From JAOABV01 sp039801465 (lineage in GTDB: Bacteria > Hydrothermota > Tepidihabitantia > Tepidihabitantales > CAIPLT01), in contig JBDRUT010000036.1 in assembly GCA_039801465.1 (NCBI GenBank), positions 1 to 12,569 of the forward strand: DNA of 12,569 bases, read 5' to 3'. The notes under the pieces are model-generated. The model was given only the letters and a program-made list of their open reading frames with translations. It did no database searches and was not told the DNA's origin. The position numbers were made by a program, and so were the translations under genes. Shown piece after piece: positions 1-7,003 of this stretch (its first letter is position 1; each line of letters starts with the position of its first letter).

Positions 1-127
1 CTTATTTTAATAACTATATGGTGTGGTGCAATGGATGTTCGCCAACTGTTGATTCATGCTCATTTGCCTACTCCTATAATGAAGCTCTACGATTTGATTA
101 TTCGCCAAGCAGCACTATACAGGTGCC
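1..127 (+). repeat. 127-bp exact direct repeat, copy 1 (window edge)
   Basis: Bases 1-127 are identical to 991-1117; the match ends at base 128 (g versus c). The copy is in frame and encodes beta-helix sequence beginning YFNNYMVWCNGCSP. The similarity continues more weakly at protein level (for example YNSNGNA in both copies), so the biological unit is about 990 bp or 330 residues. The match begins exactly at the first base of the window, which suggests the window edge is an assembly break in a repeat. Confidence 0.97.
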
Positions 128-3100
128 GGTAATTGCCGCTAATAGATTCTGGGAATGCCCGATTGGCATATCTTATAATAGTAATGGCAATGCAGTAATA
201 CAAATAAGAAACAATACTCTGAACAGGACTACGCTGGTAAATAATAAAGGAATATACTGTAATAACATTTCTAATAGTTCTGTGATTTCCAAAGACACTG
301 TCTTAAATTATAACTATGGGATATACATTGACAATTCCTCCCCGACTACGTGTAGCAGCTATGTTAAGGTAGATGATATTCTTGGCATGGGGAATACTGG
401 TATATTTAGCTATAGCGGTACAATTTCTAATAATACTGTAATATTTTATACATATGGTATAGCAACAAGCAATGGCAATCCGGTAATAAGAAACAATCTG
501 TATGATAGCCACCTGGCTACAGGTTATCCATTCTATCAACAAGGTTCTTTCCCTACTTATAGCAATAACACTTATGCGGGCAATTACTATTCGGCGATTG
601 CAACTAGCGGAACATTGTCGCAGAGCGGAACCTGGGGAACGATCCAGGGACAATCTTGGCCGTATATTGTGGTGGACGATATTACAGTCCCTTCTCCTGC
701 TATTTTAACAATACCAGCCGGTACAATTGTAAAGTTTTTATACACATCTAGTAGCTTTCAGAAAAAGAGGCTGACAGTCGACGGCAGATTGAATGTGCAA
801 GGGACAGCCGCTAATCCGGTCTATTTTACCTCATCCCGCGACGACAGCGTTGGCGGAGACCTTGATCCGACTGATGCTAATCCAGCTGCCGGAGATTGGG
901 GCTACATTAAACTTAATAATAGTATAAATATATTCAGAAATTGCGTTGTAAAGTATGGCGGTTATTATTCGTATAATTCAGGCGGCAACACTTATTTTAA
1001 TAACTATATGGTGTGGTGCAATGGATGTTCGCCAACTGTTGATTCATGCTCATTTGCCTACTCCTATAATGAAGCTCTACGATTTGATTATTCGCCAAGC
1101 AGCACTATACAGGTGCCCACAATTACGAGCAATAGATTTATCGAATGCCCTAATGGAATTACATATAATAGTAATGGTAATGCAAATGTCCAAGTTATGT
1201 ATAATTCTATTATAAAGCAAAGTTTCTCGTCTGGAAATGGAATGTATTTAAATGATATTTCTGACGCCTCAGTTGTTTTTCAGAATACAATATCTAATTA
1301 TCAATATGGAATTAATTTTCAGAATACTTCTCCTGTTCAAGTATCATATAATGTTCTTCGCCTAAATAAATACGGATTTTATCTTACTAATTCGTCTCCC
1401 ATGATCAATAATAATGACATGCAATCTAATCGGTTTGGAGCTTATAATACGACAAGCTCGATTACAGTAAACGCACAAAGAAACTGGTGGGGCAGCCAAA
1501 CTGGTCCAAGCATATCAACTAATCCTAACGGCGTAGGTGACAGTGTAAGTCTGTATGTCGATTATTCAAACTGGTTAACAACTCCACCTAATAATGCAAG
1601 AAATGTTGTCGCTCTTTCCCTAAATCCTAATCCTATAGTTTCTGAAGTGATGCAAGGCGGGGTTTTTCATCGATATTATAAAACCGTTGATTCATTGAAT
1701 AATCCGGTTCCTTATGCGTGGGTGAAGGCGGTATGTGGTGAAGATACTTCTTATTTCTGTTCTGATAATAATGGAATTGTTGATGTAAGTTTCTCTATTG
1801 CTTCCTATCAACCAGGCATCTTAAATGGAGCGGTAATTGAAGTTTCGGGTCATCCGATAACACCAATTCCATTCACTGCACAAGTATTGCCTCGTCGTTA
1901 TGACCGGTCGTATAATTTTGACGCATCTTTAGATTTTGAGGCAAGTTTTATCGGCGGGTTAAAATTGATGGCGAGTAAAACTAAAGGATTAACATTATCA
2001 GGAACAAATGTTAATCGTGACACATTAAGAATCAGCGATAGAACAAGTCTTGGTGCAAGTCCAACACTTGGAGCATCAATCGGTGTTGGTCTGAATGTTA
2101 ATAATGTTGCGCTTGGTGCTTATGCTGGTGCTGAATTATACGCAGGCGGTGCTATTTTTGAAAGCGGACAATATAAATTTCCGTATCCGGTTCCTTCTAC
2201 CAATTTTCAAGATGGCGCTGCGTTACTGCTATTTCTTGACCCAACTGGTTATGTTAAAGGATGTCAGTATATAATTCCGGTTGTTGAATGGTTGCTCGGA
2301 CAATCAATCAATAGTCCTTTAATTACCGCAAGAGAAAAAGGTGAAGTCGGTATTGATATTTTTGGCGGAGGCGGTGCTAATTTTTCGGTTGGAGGTATTA
2401 ATCCAATTAACATTCCACCAATCGAACTTCTTAATCATTATGGTGCAAGTGGGGAAATTGGCGGTTCAATACATGGTATATTGAGTTATCAAAGATTGCA
2501 TCAGGATAATTATAGCGTTATCAATGCTGAACAATATGGTGAGATAAATGGCAATATATCGGCTGATTTTTCTTTCATACCTTTACCTGGAATATCTCCC
2601 CAGGCGAAACAAATTCTTGATGATATCGGCATATTCAATCCGAATACTTTTCATTTTGAGTTTAATGGTCAACTTCATGCGGGTTTGGCAGTTTATCTTC
2701 AGAATGGAATCAAGAAAGTTAAACTTTATTTTATAAAAAAGCCATTTACTGGGGATAATTATGAAGTATATGAAATCTGGTTTGAATCTTCTGATATTCA
2801 GGTTATGCAGAATTTTATCAATAGTTTTAGCAATGAACTTTTAATTGGTGCAATCAGAACGCTGAGTTCAGGTAATTTTCCTTCAATCATCATATCACCC
2901 ATTGCTTTTCCGAGAAGCTGTTATCAAATATTCCAGAAGGTTCTGGAAATGCAAAGTCTTGGACAAAATATAAGACCTTCGTATTATAAATATGTGGTTA
3001 ATGAGAATGAATTATCAAGATTTACTTTTGGCTTGGATGTCGGGTTAATTAAAATTGACTTTTCGCTTGGTATTGATTTTGGCGTAACTAATGAGAAAAA

Positions 3101-5741
3101 TCTGTTAGTTAATTATGGGAAATGGCTGAATGGTAAAATGTATAATCTGGCCGAGTATTCAGATGACCAGTATACTCAAAGAAGAAGAGATGTTGATAGT
3201 GTGCCTGGACAACTACTTTCGCAAGTATTAACCAATGTTTGGAATCAAATATTTAATTGGGTGCGTGGAATAATACCGTTTGATGCTGAACAAGGGCTTA
3301 CGCTTAATATTGCAAATTGTAGTTTGTATGTGCCAATTGGTGCAATTCCATCTGGAGATACAGTCACAATTCTTGAATGGCACTGGCTTCCTGAAACAAC
3401 CAGAACAAGCGATGCTTTAAGAAAGTTTCGTCAATCGCAGCAATTACAAGCAGGTATGCAATATGGTATCGGTGGTTTTTATGCAATCCATAAAGAAGAC
3501 AGAATACTTAATATCTCTGCCCGATTAAAAATATGTTATGCAGATAGTGAAATAGTCGGCATTGATGAATCGCAACTGGCAATTTACCGATGGAATGATT
3601 CAACCAGAAAATGGATTTATATTGGCGGAACAGTTAAACCAGAAAGTAATTTTGTGAGAACAAATATCAATCGTTTCGGCACATACACAATTGCACCCGC
3701 AGTGCCCACTGATACATTTCCATTAATTCCTGACCAGGACAGTTTACCGGCAAATGGTGTTGATACTGTTAATTTTAATGGCGGTCCGATAAGATTAAAT
3801 AATGGTAATATTGTGCCCAACGGAACTTTAATCACAATATCAACATCAGTCGGAACAATTTTAACACCAGATGCTGATACAACATTACCTGGTGTTCAGA
3901 TATTGACTCAAAACGGCTATATTCAATTCCAAGTCAAAGCACCAAATCGGGCATCAATTTCAACAACCACTGCAATTAGTGTTTATGGTAATGCAATTGG
4001 TAGTTGTGTGGTTAAATTCTATGATGTAATTCCACCATCTCCACCAGTAATTACTGAAGCCTGGGCACAAGATTCAATAATGGTAAATGTGATATGGCAG
4101 AGAAGCCCTGATAATGATATTCTTGGCTATAAAGTGCATTATGACCGGGATACAATTGGAACATATCAAGGCACTTCACCTTATGACATATCATCACCAA
4201 TTGATGTCGGTTCTGATACTTCAAGAGTCCTTGCTTTACCATTACATCCGGATTCCAACTACTATATCACCGTTACCGCTTATGACATTTCCAGAAATAA
4301 TAGTGCATATTCAAATATTATTAAAATCCAAGGGATGCAGGTGTTTGATACAATTGCACCTTCAATACCGCAACCAATCGCGCCCAGACCAGATTCAGCA
4401 ATTGCCGACTCAATGCCTACTATGATTTGGCATAAGTCTTCGGATAATATTTCTGGGATATCCCATTATGAATTACATTTATCCAATAATTTTAATATTG
4501 ATACCATCATCTTTGTTAACGACACTACTTTTAGGCCAGATTTTATCCTACCTGATACTATTTATTTTTGGCAGTTAAGAGCGATAGACCGTGCTAATAA
4601 TCAGAGTGATACATCGCCAATGCGAAGATTTATTATTGATACTCGTTTGCCAACAGTACCAAATCTGTTACAACCACAAAATAACTCGTGTTTGAATACT
4701 CTGAGTGTTTGCTTTAGTTGGACTGAGGTTACTGGATTAGGACAAAAGAAGATATCCCAAATAAACATGGGTGAATATAAAATACATAAAAACTTTACCA
4801 CTGAAAACACTGAAGGTTCAGAAAATGAAAATTCTATAAGACCACAGATGGACGCAATGCATAACGAAGATAATACGGCCTATAAAAAGGAAAAATCTTC
4901 CTTCTCGCTTTTTGCGTCTGACGACTCAAAAGCATCTCCCGTTAGATATATTATTGAGATTGATACAAATTTAATATTTACTAATCCAGTTTATACTGAA
5001 ACTACCGCTTTAACTTGCGATACGATTAATCTATTTGAAGGTCAGTTTTATTGGCGAGTTCGGGCGTATGATTTGGCTGGTAATCAAGGGGATTATTCTG
5101 ATACTTTTAACTTTATTGCTGATACTACCCGACCTTCAACCCCAATATTAATTTATCCACCGCATAATGCACTATTAACTGATACTTTTATCTGGCATAA
5201 ATCATCAGATAATCTTAGCGGTGTTAAAGGTTATCACATTCAAATTGATTATGATTCGTTGTTTAGCGATTCATTGGTCTTGGATACGATATTATTAGGA
5301 GCCAATGACACAATTTTTATATTCACATTGCCGAACAACGATTATTACTGGCGGGTTTGTTCGTTTGACCGAGCGAGTAATTATAGTTTTTGGTCTGACA
5401 TCAGACGATTACAAAGAAGACCATTGATTATTGATTCGGAAGAACGCACAACTCTATTGCCGTTGACCTATATACTCTTTACTAACAAGCCAAATCCATT
5501 TAGGCAAATTACCGAGATAAAATATGGTTTGCCATGTCGGACAAGAATAAAAGTTGTAGTCTATAATTCATCTGGACAAGTTGTCGCAACTTTGCTCAAC
5601 GGTATCCAGAATCAAGGGTGGTATACAGTAAAATGGAATGGACAAGATGCTAAAGGAAATCTTTGTCCCAATGGAATCTATTTCTATCGAATGGAAACAC
5701 CTGACTATCAAGCAACAAAAAAGATGTTATTGCTGAGATAA
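3..5741 (+). CDS. Giant secreted modular protein (beta-helix, Ig/FN3 modules, C-terminal sorting domain), 5' partial
   Basis: Probable cell-surface or released protein, possibly adhesive or polysaccharide-binding; the exact role is unknown. The frame is open to the window edge, and the ATG at 18 lies inside a repeat (the second copy, at 1008, reads straight through it), so the true start is missing. Counting residues from 18: 1-520 are right-handed parallel beta-helix, N/S-rich, ending in a typical NWWG...GP...VDYSNWL cap (489-520). Residues 530-620 look Ig-like. Residues 640-1090 are glycine-rich alternating beta sequence of unknown type. Residues 1100-1227 are a beta domain ending FGTYTIAP. 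Residues 1240-1337 are invasin-like Ig. FN3-like modules follow at about 1339-1440, 1446-1541, 1545-1700 (interrupted by an insert near 1573-1640) and 1705-1797. Residues 1815-1907 are a sorting domain (KPNPF...EIKYGLP...VYNSSGQVV...NGIYFYRM) as used by type IX-type secretion. Family-level domain calls are from pattern only. No clear terminator follows the stop. Confidence 0.93.
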   Translation, partial: YFNNYMVWCNGCSPTVDSCSFAYSYNEALRFDYSPSSTIQVPVIAANRFWECPIGISYNSNGNAVIQIRNNTLNRTTLVNNKGIYCNNISNSSVISKDTVLNYNYGIYIDNSSPTTCSSYVKVDDILGMGNTGIFSYSGTISNNTVIFYTYGIATSNGNPVIRNNLYDSHLATGYPFYQQGSFPTYSNNTYAGNYYSAIATSGTLSQSGTWGTIQGQSWPYIVVDDITVPSPAILTIPAGTIVKFLYTSSSFQKKRLTVDGRLNVQGTAANPVYFTSSRDDSVGGDLDPTDANPAAGDWGYIKLNNSINIFRNCVVKYGGYYSYNSGGNTYFNNYMVWCNGCSPTVDSCSFAYSYNEALRFDYSPSSTIQVPTITSNRFIECPNGITYNSNGNANVQVMYNSIIKQSFSSGNGMYLNDISDASVVFQNTISNYQYGINFQNTSPVQVSYNVLRLNKYGFYLTNSSPMINNNDMQSNRFGAYNTTSSITVNAQRNWWGSQTGPSISTNPNGVGDSVSLYVDYSNWLTTPPNNARNVVALSLNPNPIVSEVMQGGVFHRYYKTVDSLNNPVPYAWVKAVCGEDTSYFCSDNNGIVDVSFSIASYQPGILNGAVIEVSGHPITPIPFTAQVLPRRYDRSYNFDASLDFEASFIGGLKLMASKTKGLTLSGTNVNRDTLRISDRTSLGASPTLGASIGVGLNVNNVALGAYAGAELYAGGAIFESGQYKFPYPVPSTNFQDGAALLLFLDPTGYVKGCQYIIPVVEWLLGQSINSPLITAREKGEVGIDIFGGGGANFSVGGINPINIPPIELLNHYGASGEIGGSIHGILSYQRLHQDNYSVINAEQYGEINGNISADFSFIPLPGISPQAKQILDDIGIFNPNTFHFEFNGQLHAGLAVYLQNGIKKVKLYFIKKPFTGDNYEVYEIWFESSDIQVMQNFINSFSNELLIGAIRTLSSGNFPSIIISPIAFPRSCYQIFQKVLEMQSLGQNIRPSYYKYVVNENELSRFTFGLDVGLIKIDFSLGIDFGVTNEKNLLVNYGKWLNGKMYNLAEYSDDQYTQRRRDVDSVPGQLLSQVLTNVWNQIFNWVRGIIPFDAEQGLTLNIANCSLYVPIGAIPSGDTVTILEWHWLPETTRTSDALRKFRQSQQLQAGMQYGIGGFYAIHKEDRILNISARLKICYADSEIVGIDESQLAIYRWNDSTRKWIYIGGTVKPESNFVRTNINRFGTYTIAPAVPTDTFPLIPDQDSLPANGVDTVNFNGGPIRLNNGNIVPNGTLITISTSVGTILTPDADTTLPGVQILTQNGYIQFQVKAPNRASISTTTAISVYGNAIGSCVVKFYDVIPPSPPVITEAWAQDSIMVNVIWQRSPDNDILGYKVHYDRDTIGTYQGTSPYDISSPIDVGSDTSRVLALPLHPDSNYYITVTAYDISRNNSAYSNIIKIQGMQVFDTIAPSIPQPIAPRPDSAIADSMPTMIWHKSSDNISGISHYELHLSNNFNIDTIIFVNDTTFRPDFILPDTIYFWQLRAIDRANNQSDTSPMRRFIIDTRLPTVPNLLQPQNNSCLNTLSVCFSWTEVTGLGQKKISQINMGEYKIHKNFTTENTEGSENENSIRPQMDAMHNEDNTAYKKEKSSFSLFASDDSKASPVRYIIEIDTNLIFTNPVYTETTALTCDTINLFEGQFYWRVRAYDLAGNQGDYSDTFNFIADTTRPSTPILIYPPHNALLTDTFIWHKSSDNLSGVKGYHIQIDYDSLFSDSLVLDTILLGANDTIFIFTLPNNDYYWRVCSFDRASNYSFWSDIRRLQRRPLIIDSEERTTLLPLTYILFTNKPNPFRQITEIKYGLPCRTRIKVVVYNSSGQVVATLLNGIQNQGWYTVKWNGQDAKGNLCPNGIYFYRMETPDYQATKKMLLLR
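991..1117 (+). repeat. 127-bp exact direct repeat, copy 2
   Basis: Identical to bases 1-127, offset 990 bp, a multiple of three, so the reading frame is preserved. It encodes residues 325-366 of the giant beta-helix protein. Recent duplication or ongoing homogenisation is the simplest reason for perfect identity next to diverged flanks. Confidence 0.97.
4734..4937 (+). repeat. In-frame insert of about 66 residues within an FN3-like module
   Basis: Residues 1573-1640 of the giant protein split an FN3-like module. The module starts normally (CFSWTEVTG) and resumes with VRYIIEIDTNLIF...GQFYWRVRAYDLAGNQGDYSDTF; its neighbours go from the W-containing strand to the next strand with only about 10 residues between. 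The insert is hydrophilic, charged and low in beta propensity, with KNFTTENTEGSENEN. From memory this resembles the translation of a dispersed 'accacagag...acacagag' intergenic repeat of many uncultured bacteria, here degenerate. Boundaries are approximate; an ordinary long loop is the alternative. Confidence 0.45.
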
Positions 5742-5750
5742 GAATTTTTG
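5738..5750 (+). repeat. 13-bp inverted repeat, left arm
   Basis: ATAAGAATTTTTG is the exact reverse complement of 6090-6102. The arm starts one base before the stop codon (5739-5741) of the giant protein gene. The pair brackets the whole of 12-bp array B (365 bp outer span). It is AT-rich, so chance is not excluded, and no target-site duplication is obvious outside the arms. Confidence 0.6.
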
Positions 5751-5829
5751 ATTTAAAGACACAAAGATAAATAAGAAACTAAATATAAATTAGTGAGAAG
5801 TGGTCGTGAATTTTTGCAATCGGACGGCA

Positions 5830-5994
5830 GGATAAGCCAAGTCAGTTATCCGGTATGTAATTGAATCCGCAGTATAGCCGACAATCTAATTAATTGTCTA
5901 CAAGACAAAGGCTTAGATTGTATTATCAGCAGTCCAGTGGTTAGGCAGGAGGGCAAGCCCATGGGCAAGCCGATGGGCAGCCGACTGGCTTGCC
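5830..5994. other. Hairpin cluster within and beside array B
   Basis: Stems visible by eye are: GGATAA (5830-5835) with TTATCC (5846-5851), 10-nt loop; CAATCTAA (5882-5889) with TTAGATTG (5913-5920), enclosing TTGTCT (5894-5899) with AGACAA (5903-5908) around a 3-nt loop; and GGCAAGCC (5964-5971) with GGCTTGCC (5987-5994). The stems pair repeat units that carry complementary forms of the core (TTG with CAA, TAA with TTA). This could reflect a structured RNA or simply follow from self-complementary units. Confidence 0.6.
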
Positions 5995-6036
5995 GAGTAG
6001 ACAGTCGTTAGGATTACCTATAAGATAACCGATAGG
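5845..6036. repeat. 12-bp-period degenerate tandem array B (16 units, YWR core)
   Basis: Cut into 12-mers from 5845, all 16 units carry a YWR triplet (TTA, TAA, CAG, CAA, TTG, TAG...) at positions 2-4, flanked mostly by R before and Y after (R-YWR-Y in 11 of 16), then usually C at position 6 and often RG at the end. Clear examples are GCAAGCCCATGG, GCAAGCCGATGG and GCAGTCCAGTGG. YWR is its own reverse complement class, so the array has no preferred strand. Units are far too diverged for an ordinary recent tandem repeat, yet spacing is exact with no indels. The array is G+C-richer than its surroundings. YWR includes TAA and TAG, and stops occur in the frame that reads YWR as a codon, so coding in that frame is unlikely. 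Function unknown. Confidence 0.85.
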
Positions 6037-6089
6037 CTCAAGGATGTAGACCGAAAAGATTGTCCAAAAAACACATATATATGAAAAGA

Positions 6090-6102
6090 CAAAAATTCTT
6101 AT
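6090..6102 (-). repeat. 13-bp inverted repeat, right arm
   Basis: CAAAAATTCTTAT, the exact reverse complement of 5738-5750. It lies between array B and array A. It could be the end of a small non-autonomous element carrying array B, or a coincidental AT-rich match. Confidence 0.6.
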
Positions 6103-6170
6103 GTTACTGTTTTTAAGAAGATAAGAACTATACCAACATTTAATTTGATATGATTTCCCAAAACATTCAC

Positions 6171-6422
6171 AATTTCTCAGGTTTTGTATGAGAAAATTGC
6201 TCCCAGAATTACTCTCTCAATTGCTCTGACAATTGCTCCCTGAACTGCTTCCTGAACATATCCGACAATAACTCTCATATCTACACTCAAAACTATACCT
6301 TGAGTTACTCTAATATCTGCTCACAAAGCACCTCTCAGAGCAACTCCAGAAGTTATACCCAAAGCAACTTTCAGAGCAACTTCCAGAGTTACTCAGGGGG
6401 CTACTGGGGGAATTGTACCCCC
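6171..6422. repeat. 12-bp-period degenerate tandem array A (21 units, YWR core)
   Basis: From 6195 to 6422 there are 19 consecutive 12-mers without an indel. Position 1 is A in 18 of 19, position 3 is pyrimidine in 19 of 19, and positions 3-5 are YWR in 17 of 19. Typical units are AATTGCTCCCAG, AGCAACTTTCAG and AGTTACTCAGGG. Two weaker units in phase (6171, 6183) extend the array to the left. Written from the core, the unit is R-YWR-Y-TC-NNN-GA, which is close to self-complementary, as in array B. The phase relative to array B differs by 3 bp. Unit sequence drifts along the array from AATTGC-type to AGCAAC-type. The frame AAT TGC TCC CAG is open from 6192 to the TAG at 6438-6440 (see findings). 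No function recognised. Confidence 0.88.
6406..6422. other. G5/C5 hairpin at the end of array A
   Basis: GGGGG (6406-6410), loop AATTGTA, CCCCC (6418-6422), formed by the last two units of array A. A second GGGGG at 6396-6400 could compete for the same C run. On the + strand it is followed by TATTTAAG, too weak a T run for a confident terminator. Confidence 0.5.
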
Positions 6423-6491
6423 TATTTAAGCCAAAATTAGATAATCTTAAGAAAACCAATAACTTATTTCAAAAATTGGCTTGTCAAAAGG

Positions 6492-6507
6492 GTTACTTAT
6501 AAGTAAC
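6492..6507. promoter_or_regulatory. Perfect 16-bp palindrome, possible operator
   Basis: GTTACTTATAAGTAAC equals its own reverse complement. A loop-free palindrome of this size is the form expected of a dimeric regulator's binding site. It also contains the GTTAC and GTAAC words that occur as R-YWR-Y cores in the nearby arrays. It is about 500 bp from the next gene, so any regulated promoter is not identified. Confidence 0.35.
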
Positions 6508-6604
6508 ATATTTTATGTTTATTTTTACTAAAGAAATGGGTTTAGAATTACAAAAGGTTAAGCAGAAAGGCGATTTATCGGGTTCATAATGACAGTTTGC
6601 TTTC

Positions 6605-6635
6605 AAAGGTTATTCTACCTTTTCTATTTTCTTAT
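6605..6635 (+). terminator. Weak terminator-like hairpin
   Basis: AAAGGT (6605-6610), loop TATTCT, ACCTTT (6617-6622), followed by the T-rich stretch TCTATTTTCTTATT. The stem is only 6 bp with two G-C pairs, so it is weak. If real, it would end transcripts coming through the arrays. Confidence 0.3.
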
Positions 6636-6652
6636 TATTCTGAGTTTTCCTG

Positions 6653-6671
6653 CCTCGGCTATATAGCGAGG
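6653..6671. other. Short GC-stemmed hairpin
   Basis: CCTCG (6653-6657) pairs with CGAGG (6667-6671) around GCTATATAG, which itself can add inner pairs. No T run follows on either side, so it is not called a terminator. Confidence 0.4.
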
Positions 6672-6732
6672 GTTCTCAAATTGTCGCCACAGTAAATTCT
6701 TCAGTCGCTTATGTTCTTTCAGCACAACACCC

Positions 6733-6776
6733 TGTCATCCTGAAACGCGAAACATAGATGGAGTGAAATACATCGA
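6733..6776. repeat. Possible remnant of a dispersed 'gtcatcctga' repeat
   Basis: The stretch starting TGTCATCCTGAAACGCGAAA and continuing to CATCGA resembles, from memory, the intergenic repeat beginning tgtcatcctgagcgaagcgaagg that is scattered in many Bacteroidetes-like and uncultured genomes. Only one degraded copy is present here, so the call rests on recognition and not on repetition within the window. Confidence 0.35.
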
Positions 6777-6803
6777 TTTATTTCCGAGTCTTAACTGAGA
6801 TTG

Positions 6804-6831
6804 CAAAACAAATTGAAATACCTTTGTTTTG
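6804..6831. other. 9-bp inverted repeat (hairpin)
   Basis: CAAAACAAA (6804-6812), 10-nt loop, TTTGTTTTG (6823-6831), a perfect 9-bp stem made almost wholly of A-T pairs. It lies about 170 bp before the phosphoesterase gene and might be a leader hairpin or a protein site; it is not followed by a clean T run. Confidence 0.4.
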
Positions 6832-7003
6832 AATCATTACTACCGTAAAATGCTAAGTGTAGAATATACTATCTTTGAAAAAAAATCAGAGTTGATAAGA
6901 ATATTATTTTGATGAACAAAGCATTTTAGAATCTTTCTTACTGAAAAATATTGCTTCCTGTCTTCAGATTCATTGCAATTGAATCCTTGACCGGGAATAA
7001 AAA

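Larger units (their letters stand above)
5742..7003. other. 1.26-kb gene-free region rich in repeats and hairpins
   Basis: No convincing protein gene was found on either strand. The region holds a 13-bp inverted repeat pair, two 12-bp-period arrays, a G5/C5 hairpin, a 16-bp perfect palindrome, three further hairpins and a possible dispersed-repeat remnant, all listed separately. The stretch 6508-6600 shows nothing I can name, and 6832-6992 shows only AT-rich sequence. Promoter-like words there (TTGAAA at 6875) have no good -10 partner, so the promoter of the downstream operon is not placed. Confidence 0.75.

Noticed and set aside
18..20. ATG at 18 as the start of the giant gene
   Set aside because: The same bases at 1008-1010 are read through inside the second repeat copy, the frame is open to base 3, and there is no signal peptide after it.
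303..653. 116-residue open frame on the minus strand
   Set aside because: It lies wholly inside the beta-helix gene, shows no domain or ribosome binding site, and its composition is what the complementary strand of the N/S/Y-rich repeats gives.
6177..6278. 34-codon minus-strand frame in array A (V/A/I-rich tetrapeptide pattern)
   Set aside because: It is short, has no ribosome binding site, and the same frame has stops further along the array; the pattern is the complement of the 12-bp repeat.
5845..6422. CRISPR array
   Set aside because: The period is 12 bp with no conserved 20-40 bp repeat, no spacers and no cas genes.
6875..6905. Promoter TTGAAA with an AT-rich -10 before the phosphoesterase operon
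   Set aside because: No -10 of acceptable quality stands at 16-18 bp, and such words are common by chance in AT-rich DNA.
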